Positions 1 through 5,760 of a stretch of 5,760 nucleotides of DNA are shown here, piece after piece. Below the pieces are notes generated by a model, which made no database searches, was not told where the DNA came from, and saw nothing but the letters and a program-made list of their open reading frames with translations. Both the position numbers and the translations under genes were made by a program. Every line of letters starts with the position of its first letter. The stretch's first letter is position 1. Source of the stretch: Candidatus Aenigmarchaeota archaeon CG_4_9_14_3_um_filter_37_18. GTDB lineage: Archaea; Aenigmatarchaeota; Aenigmatarchaeia; CG10238-14. Location: positions 1 to 5,760 of the forward strand of contig PFTQ01000056.1 of the NCBI GenBank assembly GCA_002789635.1, in the 5' to 3' direction.

Positions 1-322
1 AGCAACAATAGCAACACTTGAGGGAACAACTGCTAATATAGCAACTGGAAATGTAGTGAGTGTCAATGCAACAACATTGAATGCAACAGGAACATTGAAC
101 GCAACATTCGGAACAGTAGCAGACTTAGACTCAACAACTGGAAGAATAACAAATGTTACAACAACAGATTTGAATGTATCAGAAACAGCAATAATACCAA
201 CAGTAATGATTCCAAATGTAGGAGTTACTGGGCAATTATACTACAATTCAACATTCGATTGTTTGGCATACTACAACTCAACAGATTGGAAATGCAGTAA
301 TGGAACTGTATTGGTAGGATAA
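1..322 (+). CDS. Secreted sequon-rich stalk-like protein, C-terminal part (5' end outside window)
   Basis: The frame is open from the window edge (first full codon at position 2) to a TAA at 320-322, so this is the 3' end of a gene. Its 106 visible residues are identical to the last 106 residues of the next gene. They begin with short irregular repeats rich in Ala, Thr, Leu and Asn (several L-N-A-T units), then a Pro/Val linker, then a C-terminal motif G-Q-L-Y-Y-N-S-T ... Y-Y-N-S-T-D-W with two Cys. That motif resembles the ends of fibre or stalk proteins in phages and archaeal surface proteins; this is a pattern resemblance, not a family assignment. Eight N-x-S/T sequons suggest N-glycosylation outside the cell. 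An internal ATG at position 56 is not the start, because the frame and the repeats continue upstream of it. Whether the missing 5' end matches the next gene or belongs to a longer protein cannot be seen. Confidence 0.8.
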   Translation, partial: ATIATLEGTTANIATGNVVSVNATTLNATGTLNATFGTVADLDSTTGRITNVTTTDLNVSETAIIPTVMIPNVGVTGQLYYNSTFDCLAYYNSTDWKCSNGTVLVG

Positions 323-331
323 GGGAGGTGA
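323..331 (+). promoter_or_regulatory. Strong Shine-Dalgarno site for the 336 gene
   Basis: GGGAGGTGA follows the upstream TAA directly and lies four bases before the ATG at 336. It closely matches the complement of the archaeal 16S rRNA 3' end. It fixes the start of the 135-residue protein and suggests efficient initiation within a polycistronic mRNA. Confidence 0.85.
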
Positions 332-335
332 AGTC

Positions 336-743
336 ATGAAAACAGAAAGACTTTGCCTACTTATTGGATTTTTGCTACTAGTACCTTTAGTTTCAGCAGG
401 AGGAGTAACACTTGCAACAGCAGCAACAATAGCAACACTTGAGGGAACAACTGCTAATATAGCAACTGGAAATGTAGTGAGTGTCAATGCAACAACATTG
501 AATGCAACAGGAACATTGAACGCAACATTCGGAACAGTAGCAGACTTAGACTCAACAACTGGAAGAATAACAAATGTTACAACAACAGATTTGAATGTAT
601 CAGAAACAGCAATAATACCAACAGTAATGATTCCAAATGTAGGAGTTACTGGGCAATTATACTACAATTCAACATTCGATTGTTTGGCATACTACAACTC
701 AACAGATTGGAAATGCAGTAATGGAACTGTATTGGTAGGATAA
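336..743 (+). CDS. Secreted stalk-like protein, probable duplication chimera
   Basis: This is a complete 135-residue secreted protein of no recognised family. Residues 1-21 form a signal peptide with basic residues near the start, a Leu/Val-rich core and a V-S-A cleavage site before Gly22. Residues 27-90 or so are Ala/Thr/Asn/Leu-rich short repeats that could form an elongated beta or stalk structure. Residues 106-125 carry a G-Q-L-Y-Y-N-S-T ... Y-Y-N-S-T-D-W motif, with Cys116 and Cys127 able to form a disulfide. There are eight N-x-S/T sequons and no C-terminal membrane anchor, so the protein would be released or held by a partner. Its first 26 residues match the 757 gene and the rest matches the 1-322 gene. 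The duplication junction falls at 412/413, inside codon 26, so it appears to be a signal peptide joined in frame to another gene's tail. It lies 13 bases from each neighbour and is probably in one operon. The reading frame is certain; function is unknown. Confidence 0.85.
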   Translation: MKTERLCLLIGFLLLVPLVSAGGVTLATAATIATLEGTTANIATGNVVSVNATTLNATGTLNATFGTVADLDSTTGRITNVTTTDLNVSETAIIPTVMIPNVGVTGQLYYNSTFDCLAYYNSTDWKCSNGTVLVG

Positions 744-752
744 GGGAGGTGA
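744..752 (+). promoter_or_regulatory. Strong Shine-Dalgarno site for the 757 gene
   Basis: This is the second, identical GGGAGGTGA, again directly after a TAA and four bases before an ATG. It is part of the duplicated unit, so both downstream genes share the same initiation signal. Confidence 0.85.
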
Positions 753-756
753 AGTC

Positions 757-1515
757 ATGAAAACAGAAAGACTTTGCCTACTTATTGGATTTTTGCTACT
801 AGTACCTTTAGTTTCAGCAGGAGGAGTAACACTCAGGAGTGGCGATGAATTATATGCAACAAATCTTACATTCAAAATAAACAACACAATAATGTTCGAA
901 AGTCCAGTGCAGATATCAAATGATGGATATGTAATTTTTGGAACACAAAATTTCTCCGTTTATCCATTGACAGCAGGGGAAGTGAATGTAACCATATTAA
1001 ACCACACAAATACCAGCGCAAGTAATGGAACCAATTTCTGGTTCTTACTTCAAGGCCAAAACACAGATGTTACCGTATATATAAATAATATACCAGGTGC
1101 ATCAAGATATGTTGTAGAGACAGACAGCGATGGGGTGCAGACTTCAGAAATTGCAAATGATTATGCAAGCAGCTTTGCATTTACTTTGAATGCAAGCACA
1201 ACAGGAAAATACATAAGAGTTGGATTTTCAACTCCCGCTGCTGCAGCTTCAACTGGAGGCGGCGGTGGAGATGGCGGATCAATATCTGGATCTCCTGCGA
1301 CAACTACAACAATACCTGTAGTAACAACAACTCAAAGAACAGTAACCACAGTTCCAACAACTACCATAACTCAGAGAGTAACAACTACAACCGAAAAAAT
1401 AATAGAAGAGCCAATAAGGCCGTCAATTGGGTCAAAAATGATAACAATAGTGCTATTGATTCTTGTAACAGTTGCGGTAATAGTTTGGCTATTTCAATCT
1501 TTAAAGAACCGGTAA
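757..1515 (+). CDS. Membrane-anchored surface glycoprotein with Thr-rich stalk
   Basis: This is a 252-residue type I membrane protein displayed outside the cell; no named family was recognised. Residues 1-21 are a signal peptide (V-S-A cleavage site), identical to that of the preceding gene. Residues 27-165 form an ectodomain of alternating polar and hydrophobic stretches that looks beta-rich, with eight N-x-S/T sequons. Residues 167-174 are a Gly-rich hinge. Residues 182-212 are dominated by Thr with Pro, Val and Gln, a typical O-glycosylated stalk of archaeal surface proteins. Residues 228-246 are one hydrophobic membrane helix, followed by a short tail ending K-N-R that would face the cytoplasm. 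The start is set by the strong Shine-Dalgarno site. The TAA at 1513-1515 is followed by a T-rich terminator, so this is the last gene of the upstream operon. After codon 26 it shares nothing with its duplicated neighbours. It could anchor the unanchored stalk proteins encoded upstream, but that is inference from gene order. Confidence 0.88.
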   Translation: MKTERLCLLIGFLLLVPLVSAGGVTLRSGDELYATNLTFKINNTIMFESPVQISNDGYVIFGTQNFSVYPLTAGEVNVTILNHTNTSASNGTNFWFLLQGQNTDVTVYINNIPGASRYVVETDSDGVQTSEIANDYASSFAFTLNASTTGKYIRVGFSTPAAAASTGGGGGDGGSISGSPATTTTIPVVTTTQRTVTTVPTTTITQRVTTTTEKIIEEPIRPSIGSKMITIVLLILVTVAVIVWLFQSLKNR

Positions 1516-1529
1516 AACCTAAAAAGAAT

Positions 1530-1561
1530 TATTTTTTCTTCTTTTTTATAGAAACATTTTT
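1530..1561 (+). terminator. T-rich archaeal-type terminator
   Basis: Two six-T runs (1532-1537 and 1542-1547) and a further T run (1557-1561) follow the stop codon at 1515. Runs of T on the coding strand are the usual archaeal termination signal. A weak A-U hairpin could also form between AAAAAGAA at 1521-1528 and TTCTTTTT at 1539-1546. It separates the upstream operon from the large gene. Confidence 0.6.
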
Positions 1562-1575
1562 ATTCTCGGAAGTAG

Positions 1576-1596
1576 AATATATATTTATAAATTATA
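1576..1596 (+). promoter_or_regulatory. TATA-box-like promoter of the large Cys-rich gene
   Basis: This is a 21-base block of A and T only, which includes TTTATAAAT at 1584-1592. A purine-rich stretch just upstream (1568-1577) could act as the BRE. If TTTATAAA is the box, the usual archaeal spacing of about 25 bases puts the transcription start near the GTG at 1613, giving a leaderless or very short-leader mRNA. The more upstream ATATATA would leave a short leader containing the GAGGG at 1602-1606. Confidence 0.5.
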
Positions 1597-1601
1597 CCGC
1601 C

Positions 1602-1606
1602 GAGGG
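1602..1606 (+). promoter_or_regulatory. Partial Shine-Dalgarno site for the GTG start
   Basis: GAGGG lies six bases before the GTG at 1613. It is a weaker match than the GGGAGGTGA of the upstream genes. It supports the GTG start if the transcript includes it. The stronger evidence for this start is the signal peptide that follows. Confidence 0.4.
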
Positions 1607-1612
1607 TTTAAA

Positions 1613-4600
1613 GTGAATAAAAAATTGATTTTATCTATATTCTTTGCGTTTTCTTTATTTTTGGCCACCGCTTTTGCGGAAAATTGTTGGGATTATAGTG
1701 ATACTGACGAGACAACCTGTGAAGGTTCTGGTTCTTGTACTTGGCATGAGGATCCTTGGGGTAGTTGGTGTGAAGAAACAGGATGCTGGAATCTTTGGAC
1801 TCAGGAATCTTGTCTGTAGGCTAATAATGAAAGTGATGTTGCTAATTTCATAAATAAATCATGTTCTTGGTCTGATTCATCCTCCGGGTCGTGCATGGGG
1901 CTTGACTGCTGGGCATTTGATGGCAATCAAACTGGATGTACAGGTGCAAGTGCAAATTATGGAGTAGAATGTAGTTGGTCATCAGAATGTGTTGGCCCTC
2001 CTGAAAAAGGATGTTGGGGTTATACAAGCAATGGAACTTGTTCAGCTGTAGCTGGATGCAACTGGGGTATGTGCTACAAAAAGAGTTGTTGGGATTATAC
2101 TACAGAGTCTACATGTGAAGATTCTGGTTCAGTAGGTTTTAGTGGAAAACAATGCCAGTGGAAAACCTATTCATGGGGAGGCGAATGTCAGGAGCAGGCA
2201 TGCTGGTCTTATACTAATAAAACTGATTGTCAAGCAGATAATTGTACTTGGAATGGAGCCTGTATGGAAACTTGGTGTGGAGATTATAGTGGAACAAATG
2301 CCAGCGCTTGTGTTAATAATTCTGTTGGTTTAAGCTGCAGTTGGGATGCTGCTGGTAGTTGGTGCAATGATAAAGGCTGCTGGAATTATCCCAATCAAAA
2401 TAATTGTAATGCTCAATCAGGATGTATTTGGGATACATATGAAGGTGGATGGTGTGAAGAGCAAGGCTGCTGGAATTGGGAGGGTCAGGAAACAAATTGT
2501 ACAGATGTAGATGCAACACTTCATCCAGGATTAGCTTGTGCTTATGATGATCCTTGGTGTTTTGAGAATGTTACTGCTAAAGGTTGCGGTGATATAGGAA
2601 GTGAAAGAGATTGTATGGATACATTCTATTGCTGGTGGAATTATACTGGAAGCACATGCAATGATCCGTCTGGAGAAGGACAATTAACTGAGTTTATAGA
2701 ATGGAATCCAGGATGTTTTATCTTTGATATGGATCAGAGTATTTGTGTTAACACTACTGGCTGTTATTGGAATACTTCATCATCTCTTTGTAAATATAAT
2801 GATACAGAAATGTTGACTAATGAATTGAATTGCAGTTTAATCAATAATCAAACTGTATGCAATAGTATACCCGCTTTTAGCACTTGCTGTAAATGGCAAG
2901 GCAGTAGTTGTGCAAAAGATCAGTTTGATCAATCCTGTCACAATCAAATGGAAGAACCTCCTGCGGGAGCTTACTATTGTGAGGATTATAATGCTTACAC
3001 AAATAATGAGACATGTTTAAAGATTGCAGGATCTCCATGGTATATGCCTTGTAAATGGAATAATGTGACAGAAAGATGTGAATTTAAAGGGGATGATATT
3101 TTTGCAAGTGGAGAAACTAATATTATGAAAGTGGACAATAAACAGAATTGTATTGCGGCAGGAGGCAGCTGGCTTCTAGAAACTTATCCAAGCACTAATG
3201 ATCCTGATACTGCGATAAAGAAATCCTTAGGAAGGTGTGATTATAAGTTTGATGACGAGAGAAATTGTGATAAAGAATGCTATGCCTGTGATTATAAGAC
3301 AGATAAAACTAACTGGGCTTCTTTGTATGGAGCAAAGGAGGCTTGCATAGAATCAGCATTAGGAATTTGTGGATTTACTAGCGATTCAACTGCTCCTAAC
3401 GGTTTTGGGTACTGTAAACCAAAAACTGAGTTTAAGAAAGGGCTGACGGGAGGAACTTGTGATAATGATTGTGGAGCATGTACATTTATGGGTGATCCTG
3501 CAGCAAGTGCAGGTAAAAAACCTTCTGATTATTGTGGATCAAGTAAAGCCAAATGTAAATGGGTTGCCGACCCAGCCCATAAAGATGATGACTCTTATGG
3601 AATATGTGTTTCTGGTTCAGAAAAAACTTGTGAGCAAAAATGTGATAAATGTTACGATGAATCCACCTGTAGGCAGTATGGTGGAAAGAATGGGAATGAA
3701 AGTGCAGATTTAGCTGCTGTTTGTGAATGGAGCAATGGCATGTGTGTATATAAATCTGGAGCAAGCAAGATGGAGATTTGTTGGGATGGAACAGATAACA
3801 ATGGAGATAATAAAATAGATTGTGCTGATTCAATGTGTTTCTCTGATCCTTTCTGTGGGGGAGGAATGATGTTTAGTTCATTTGGAGTAGATTGTTTCAT
3901 CTTTACTGATAATAGCAGCTGTGTAGATGGTGGTTGTGCTTGGGTAAATGAGAATTGGGGAAGCTGGTGTGATATGCCTGGAGCAGTTTGCTGGAAGAAT
4001 GACGGAACTAATGAAAGCTATTGTGAAGAAGGCGGGACTTGTGAATGGCATTCTGGTTTTGGCGGCATGTGTGAGCAGGATTGGGATATGGGAGGCGGCA
4101 TGAATGCTTGCATGAATATGGACAATACAACATGTGAAAACCAGACTGGTATAGATGCTAATTGCACTTGGGTTGTTGATGATTGGTGTCAAAATGTTGG
4201 GGGAACTTGTGAACAGAGTTCAGGTTCTACAGTATGGAAAATGTGTGATAATCTCTATGGAGGAATGAGTTCTGGCGGTGCTGATCCAACAGCTTGTGAC
4301 GCTGACGCTTCATGTTTTTGGAAGCCAGATCCATGGTGCGCTTTACAATCAACAAATGCAGGCTTTTGTGATCATAAAAGTTTTGCATGCAATAAGTATA
4401 AGACAAATACATCTTGTGTAAATACAACCAATAATAATAATGATTTTTGTAGTTGGAAACAAGGCGGGGCTTGGTGTGAGTGTACTTGGCCTGTAGATTC
4501 AAGCCATCCAATTGGATGTACAGCATTTTGCAGCGATTATTCTAATAATCAGACAGCTTGTGGAGGACATAGCAGTAATGGTTGTGAGTGGAGAAGTGAT

Positions 4601-5760
4601 AGTTGGTGTGAAGGAAAAATGATGAGTGGTGGAGAAGGCAGTTGCTGGAGTCAGAATGTAACTACTTGTGATACAACATCAGGCTGCAGCTGGACAAATG
4701 GTTTATGTGACCCTCCAGGATTTGGAGGAGAAATGATGATGGGGATGTCTGGCGGCAGTGGAGTAAGTGGAGAATCATCAATGTCTATGGGCGGCTTTGG
4801 GATGCAGTGTATGATACATGATGGTAACCAAACTGCCTGTCAAGAACAGACTGGTTGTGGTTGGTTTAATGAGCCTTGGCCTTTCTGTGATATAAACTTT
4901 GCAAGCAATTGCCCGCAATATAGTTATAATCAGACTGTTTGTGAAAATGAAACAATAACTGGTGGAAGATGTAAATGGAATTCAGTCAATAGCTTCTGTG
5001 ATGAGAAAGCATTTGAGTGTTTCTGGAATACAACATTACAGACTAACCTAACAGCTTGTGATGAACACCAATTATGTTTCAATAATAGTGAGCGTTGTGA
5101 TCCTCTTGGATTCAATGCTACAACACAGAATCAGTGTGAAGACGATGATTCTGTAGGGAATGCTTCATACTTTAGATGGATGGCTGGTTGGTGTAACCCA
5201 GCTATGGCATCTCAATTCTTTGGTGGAATGGAAATGGGTTCTACGCCAATACATTTAGGAACAGATCCTGTAGGAGATGGAGGAGAAAATGAGACTGATA
5301 TTACTAGTTTTGGAGTGAAAGATATGGGCTTTGCCTTTGGTTATGCAGTTACAGTAAATGATGTTTCCAATAGCGCTGCCTGTAATGGTATATTTATAGC
5401 TTCTGCAGGATCAGGTGGAGTAACAAACAAGGGACAAAACACAACCAAGTTTTATTGGTATTTAGATACAGATGGAGATTCAACAAACAATTGTAATTTA
5501 AGACACAATTCCAGTCAATCTGGTTTTGAATTTTATTTCACGAATTCATGGACTTATGACAGCAGTTCAGGAAGTGTAACTGAGAGTCCAGCAGCATATA
5601 GATGTTCAGGCGGAAATTGGACTAAGTCAGAAATAAAGGTAAGCAGTGTAAGGCAAATAATGTGCAGTCAAGTTACTGGAGCAATGATAGCCATAGAAAA
5701 GGCAGATTTAGAGAAATTCCCAAGTTTATACACCTCTGGGACTGATATTAGAGTATCAGT
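1613..5760 (+). CDS. Giant secreted Cys-rich repeat protein with one in-frame TAG (3' end outside window)
   Basis: The frame starts at GTG 1613 and runs to the window end: 1382 codons with one stop, TAG at codon 69 (1817-1819). No frameshift was found. Residues 1-22 are a signal peptide (N-terminal K-K, hydrophobic core, A-F-A cleavage site). Residues 25-500 and about 760-1195 are degenerate modules of roughly 25-45 residues with the pattern C-[W/G/F/S]-x-[Y/F/W/I] ... C ... C-x-W ... [W]-C. Residues 500-720 are a looser Cys-rich stretch. Residues 723-742 form a MopE-like acidic motif. Residues 1041-1067 are Met/Gly-rich. From about 1234 a Cys-poor domain follows, with a D-x-D-x-D loop at 1285-1289. 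About 128 Cys and many N-x-S/T sequons indicate an extracellular, disulfide-bonded glycoprotein. The module resembles small disulfide repeats such as PSI-like ones, but no named family is claimed. If TAG is a true stop, only a 68-residue peptide is made. The first in-frame start after it, ATG 1895, has no signal peptide. A sense TAG, readthrough, a recent nonsense mutation and a base error all remain possible. Function is unknown; adhesion or envelope structure is inference. Confidence 0.8.
1685..3090 (+). repeat. Cys/Trp module array, N-terminal block (about 13 modules)
   Basis: This is protein-level repetition inside the giant gene, residues about 25-493. Each module starts with Cys, usually as C-W-x-Y/F/W. 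A second Cys follows within about 6-11 residues, then C-x-W, then often G-x-W-C or a similar ending. Examples start at C25 (C-W-D-Y), C-W-N-Y at about 2378 and C-W-N-W at about 2468. The DNA has mostly diverged, but 15 identical bases recur at 2373-2387 and 2463-2477, one module (90 bases) apart. That points to growth by in-frame module duplication, with the copies now old. Confidence 0.75.
1817..1819 (+). other. Lone in-frame TAG codon in the giant gene
   Basis: TAG is codon 69, in the second Cys/Trp module, two codons after its second Cys (C-L-TAG-A-N-N). The modules continue in the same frame on both sides. Other repeats do not have a fixed residue at this place, so the ancestral amino acid cannot be read from them. 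CAG (Gln), TGG (Trp), TAT/TAC (Tyr), AAG (Lys) and GAG (Glu) are all one change away. The three complete stops visible upstream are all TAA, so the window gives no example of TAG used as a terminator. Confidence 0.9.
3779..3838 (+). other. MopE-like acidic metal-binding motif in the giant protein
   Basis: Residues 723-742 read C-W-D-G-T-D-N-N-G-D-N-K-I-D-C-A-D-S-M-C. This matches the well-known pattern C-x-D-G-x-D-N-D-x-D-G-x-x-D-C-x-D-x-D-C, annotated as a putative metal-binding (MopE-type) motif in many secreted proteins. The spaced Asp/Asn residues resemble a calcium-binding loop and the flanking Cys could clamp it. It occurs once, at the border between the divergent middle region and the second module block. 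Confidence 0.7.
3839..5193 (+). repeat. Cys/Trp module array, second block (about 11 modules)
   Basis: The same C ... C ... C-x-W ... W-C module type resumes after the acidic motif, residues about 743-1194. Clear members begin C-W-K-N (about 3989), C-S-D-Y (about 4529), C-W-S-Q (about 4646), C-M-I-H (about 4808) and C-P-Q-Y (about 4910). Several carry N-Q-T or N-x-T just before the second Cys, so sequons sit at a conserved place in the module. Met/Gly-rich insertions lie between modules. The block ends with the last W-C near 5193. Confidence 0.7.
4733..4813 (+). other. Met/Gly/Ser-rich insertion in the giant protein
   Basis: Residues 1041-1067 contain nine Met, mostly among Gly and Ser, starting M-M-M-G-M and including M-S-M-G-G-F-G-M, and ending M-Q-C-M. 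This is the only part of the module region with no Cys for more than 20 residues. Similar shorter patches occur at 3863-3868, 4087-4113 and 5230-5238. It may be a flexible linker. Met clusters in exported proteins can also bind Cu(I), but nothing here proves that. Confidence 0.6.
5222..5760 (+). other. Cys-poor C-terminal domain of the giant protein (continues past window)
   Basis: Residues 1204-1233 are a Gly/Thr/Asp/Glu linker. From about residue 1234 the composition changes: few Cys or Trp-Cys pairs, and alternating hydrophobic residues typical of a beta-sandwich. An L-D-T-D-G-D loop has Asp at 1285, 1287 and 1289, resembling a calcium site. The frame is open at 5760, so an anchor or further domains may follow. 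No specific family was recognised. Confidence 0.55.

Larger units (their letters stand above)
1..833 (+). repeat. Perfect 421-bp tandem duplication (two copies visible)
   Basis: Bases 1-412 are identical to bases 422-833, with no mismatch found when read row by row. The period is 421 bp. Identity stops at 413 versus 834 (t versus c), and the sequences are unrelated after that. The unit can be drawn as 413-833, which places the start of the first copy about nine bases before the window. The unit holds the C-terminal coding part of the stalk gene, its TAA, the ribosome binding site, and the start plus signal peptide of the following gene. No inverted repeats or transposase accompany it, so it is a simple tandem duplication. 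The lack of divergence means it is recent, kept uniform by recombination, or an assembly error. More copies could lie upstream. Confidence 0.95.

Noticed and set aside
56..322. An 88-residue gene starting at ATG 56
   Set aside because: The frame is open to the window edge, and the identical sequence in the second copy shows that this ATG or nearby codons lie inside a longer protein.
1..833. Insertion sequence or other mobile element as the source of the repeat
   Set aside because: There is no transposase, no terminal inverted repeats and no target-site duplication visible. The unit consists of host-like coding sequence in direct tandem.
1613..1819. A free-standing 68-residue secreted Cys-rich peptide
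   Set aside because: The Cys/Trp module in which it ends continues in frame directly after the TAG for more than 1300 codons, so the short product is better seen as the front of the giant protein.
1644..1853. Plus-strand frames at 1644-1853, 2142-2333 and 3459-3713
   Set aside because: They overlap the giant gene in another frame, while the giant frame alone shows ordered modules and a signal peptide.
1685..3090. DNA-level CRISPR-like or minisatellite repeat in the giant gene
   Set aside because: The repetition is at the protein level. Identical DNA stretches are only about 15 bases and module lengths vary.
3486..3833. A 115-residue minus-strand frame, and other minus-strand frames (278-487, 699-887, 2313-2519, 3652-3900, 3878-4192, 4227-4526, 4930-5115)
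   Set aside because: They lie antisense to the long repetitive coding frames, have odd His/Cys/Ser- or Leu-rich composition mirroring the + strand codons, lack start signals and match nothing recognisable.
1895..5760. A separate downstream gene restarting at ATG 1895
   Set aside because: There is no signal peptide or good ribosome binding site, and the start falls in the middle of a module. A Cys-rich protein of this kind needs export.

Overview
The window looks like archaeal DNA, probably from a DPANN-type lineage (Woesearchaeota/Pacearchaeota-like), although no marker gene is present to prove it. The reasons are an AT-rich sequence, strong GGAGGTGA Shine-Dalgarno sites, a T-run terminator followed by an AT-only TATA-like block, secreted proteins full of N-x-S/T sequons, and a surface protein with a Thr-rich stalk and a C-terminal membrane anchor. 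Everything recognisable is on the + strand and encodes exported or surface proteins. No RNA gene, transposase or CRISPR array was seen.

Layout. Positions 1-833 hold a perfect tandem duplication with a 421-bp period. The first copy starts a few bases before the window. It contains the 3' end of a secreted, sequon-rich stalk-like protein (1-322) and a second gene (336-743) that repeats the same C-terminal part behind a signal peptide. A third gene (757-1515) starts with the same ribosome binding site and the same first 26 residues, then diverges abruptly into a different protein: a beta-rich ectodomain, a Gly/Thr-rich stalk and a C-terminal transmembrane anchor. The pattern is best explained by a duplication that fused the signal peptide of the third gene to the tail of the first, making the middle gene a chimera. 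The three genes are 13 bases apart and are probably co-transcribed.

A short intergenic region (1516-1612) carries a T-rich terminator and a TATA-like promoter. The rest of the window (1613-5760) is one very long reading frame that leaves the window still open. It starts at a GTG with a clear signal peptide and encodes an exceptionally Cys-rich protein (about 128 Cys in 1381 sense codons), built from about two dozen degenerate Cys/Trp modules, a MopE-like acidic metal-binding motif, Met/Gly-rich patches and a Cys-poor C-terminal domain. The frame is interrupted exactly once, by a TAG at codon 69 (1817-1819). It then stays open for 1313 codons with its repeat pattern intact.

Together the genes look like a cell-envelope locus that displays glycosylated and disulfide-rich proteins outside the cell, perhaps for contact with a host or neighbour. 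That role is inferred. The points most worth checking are the lone in-frame TAG and the chimera-forming tandem duplication.
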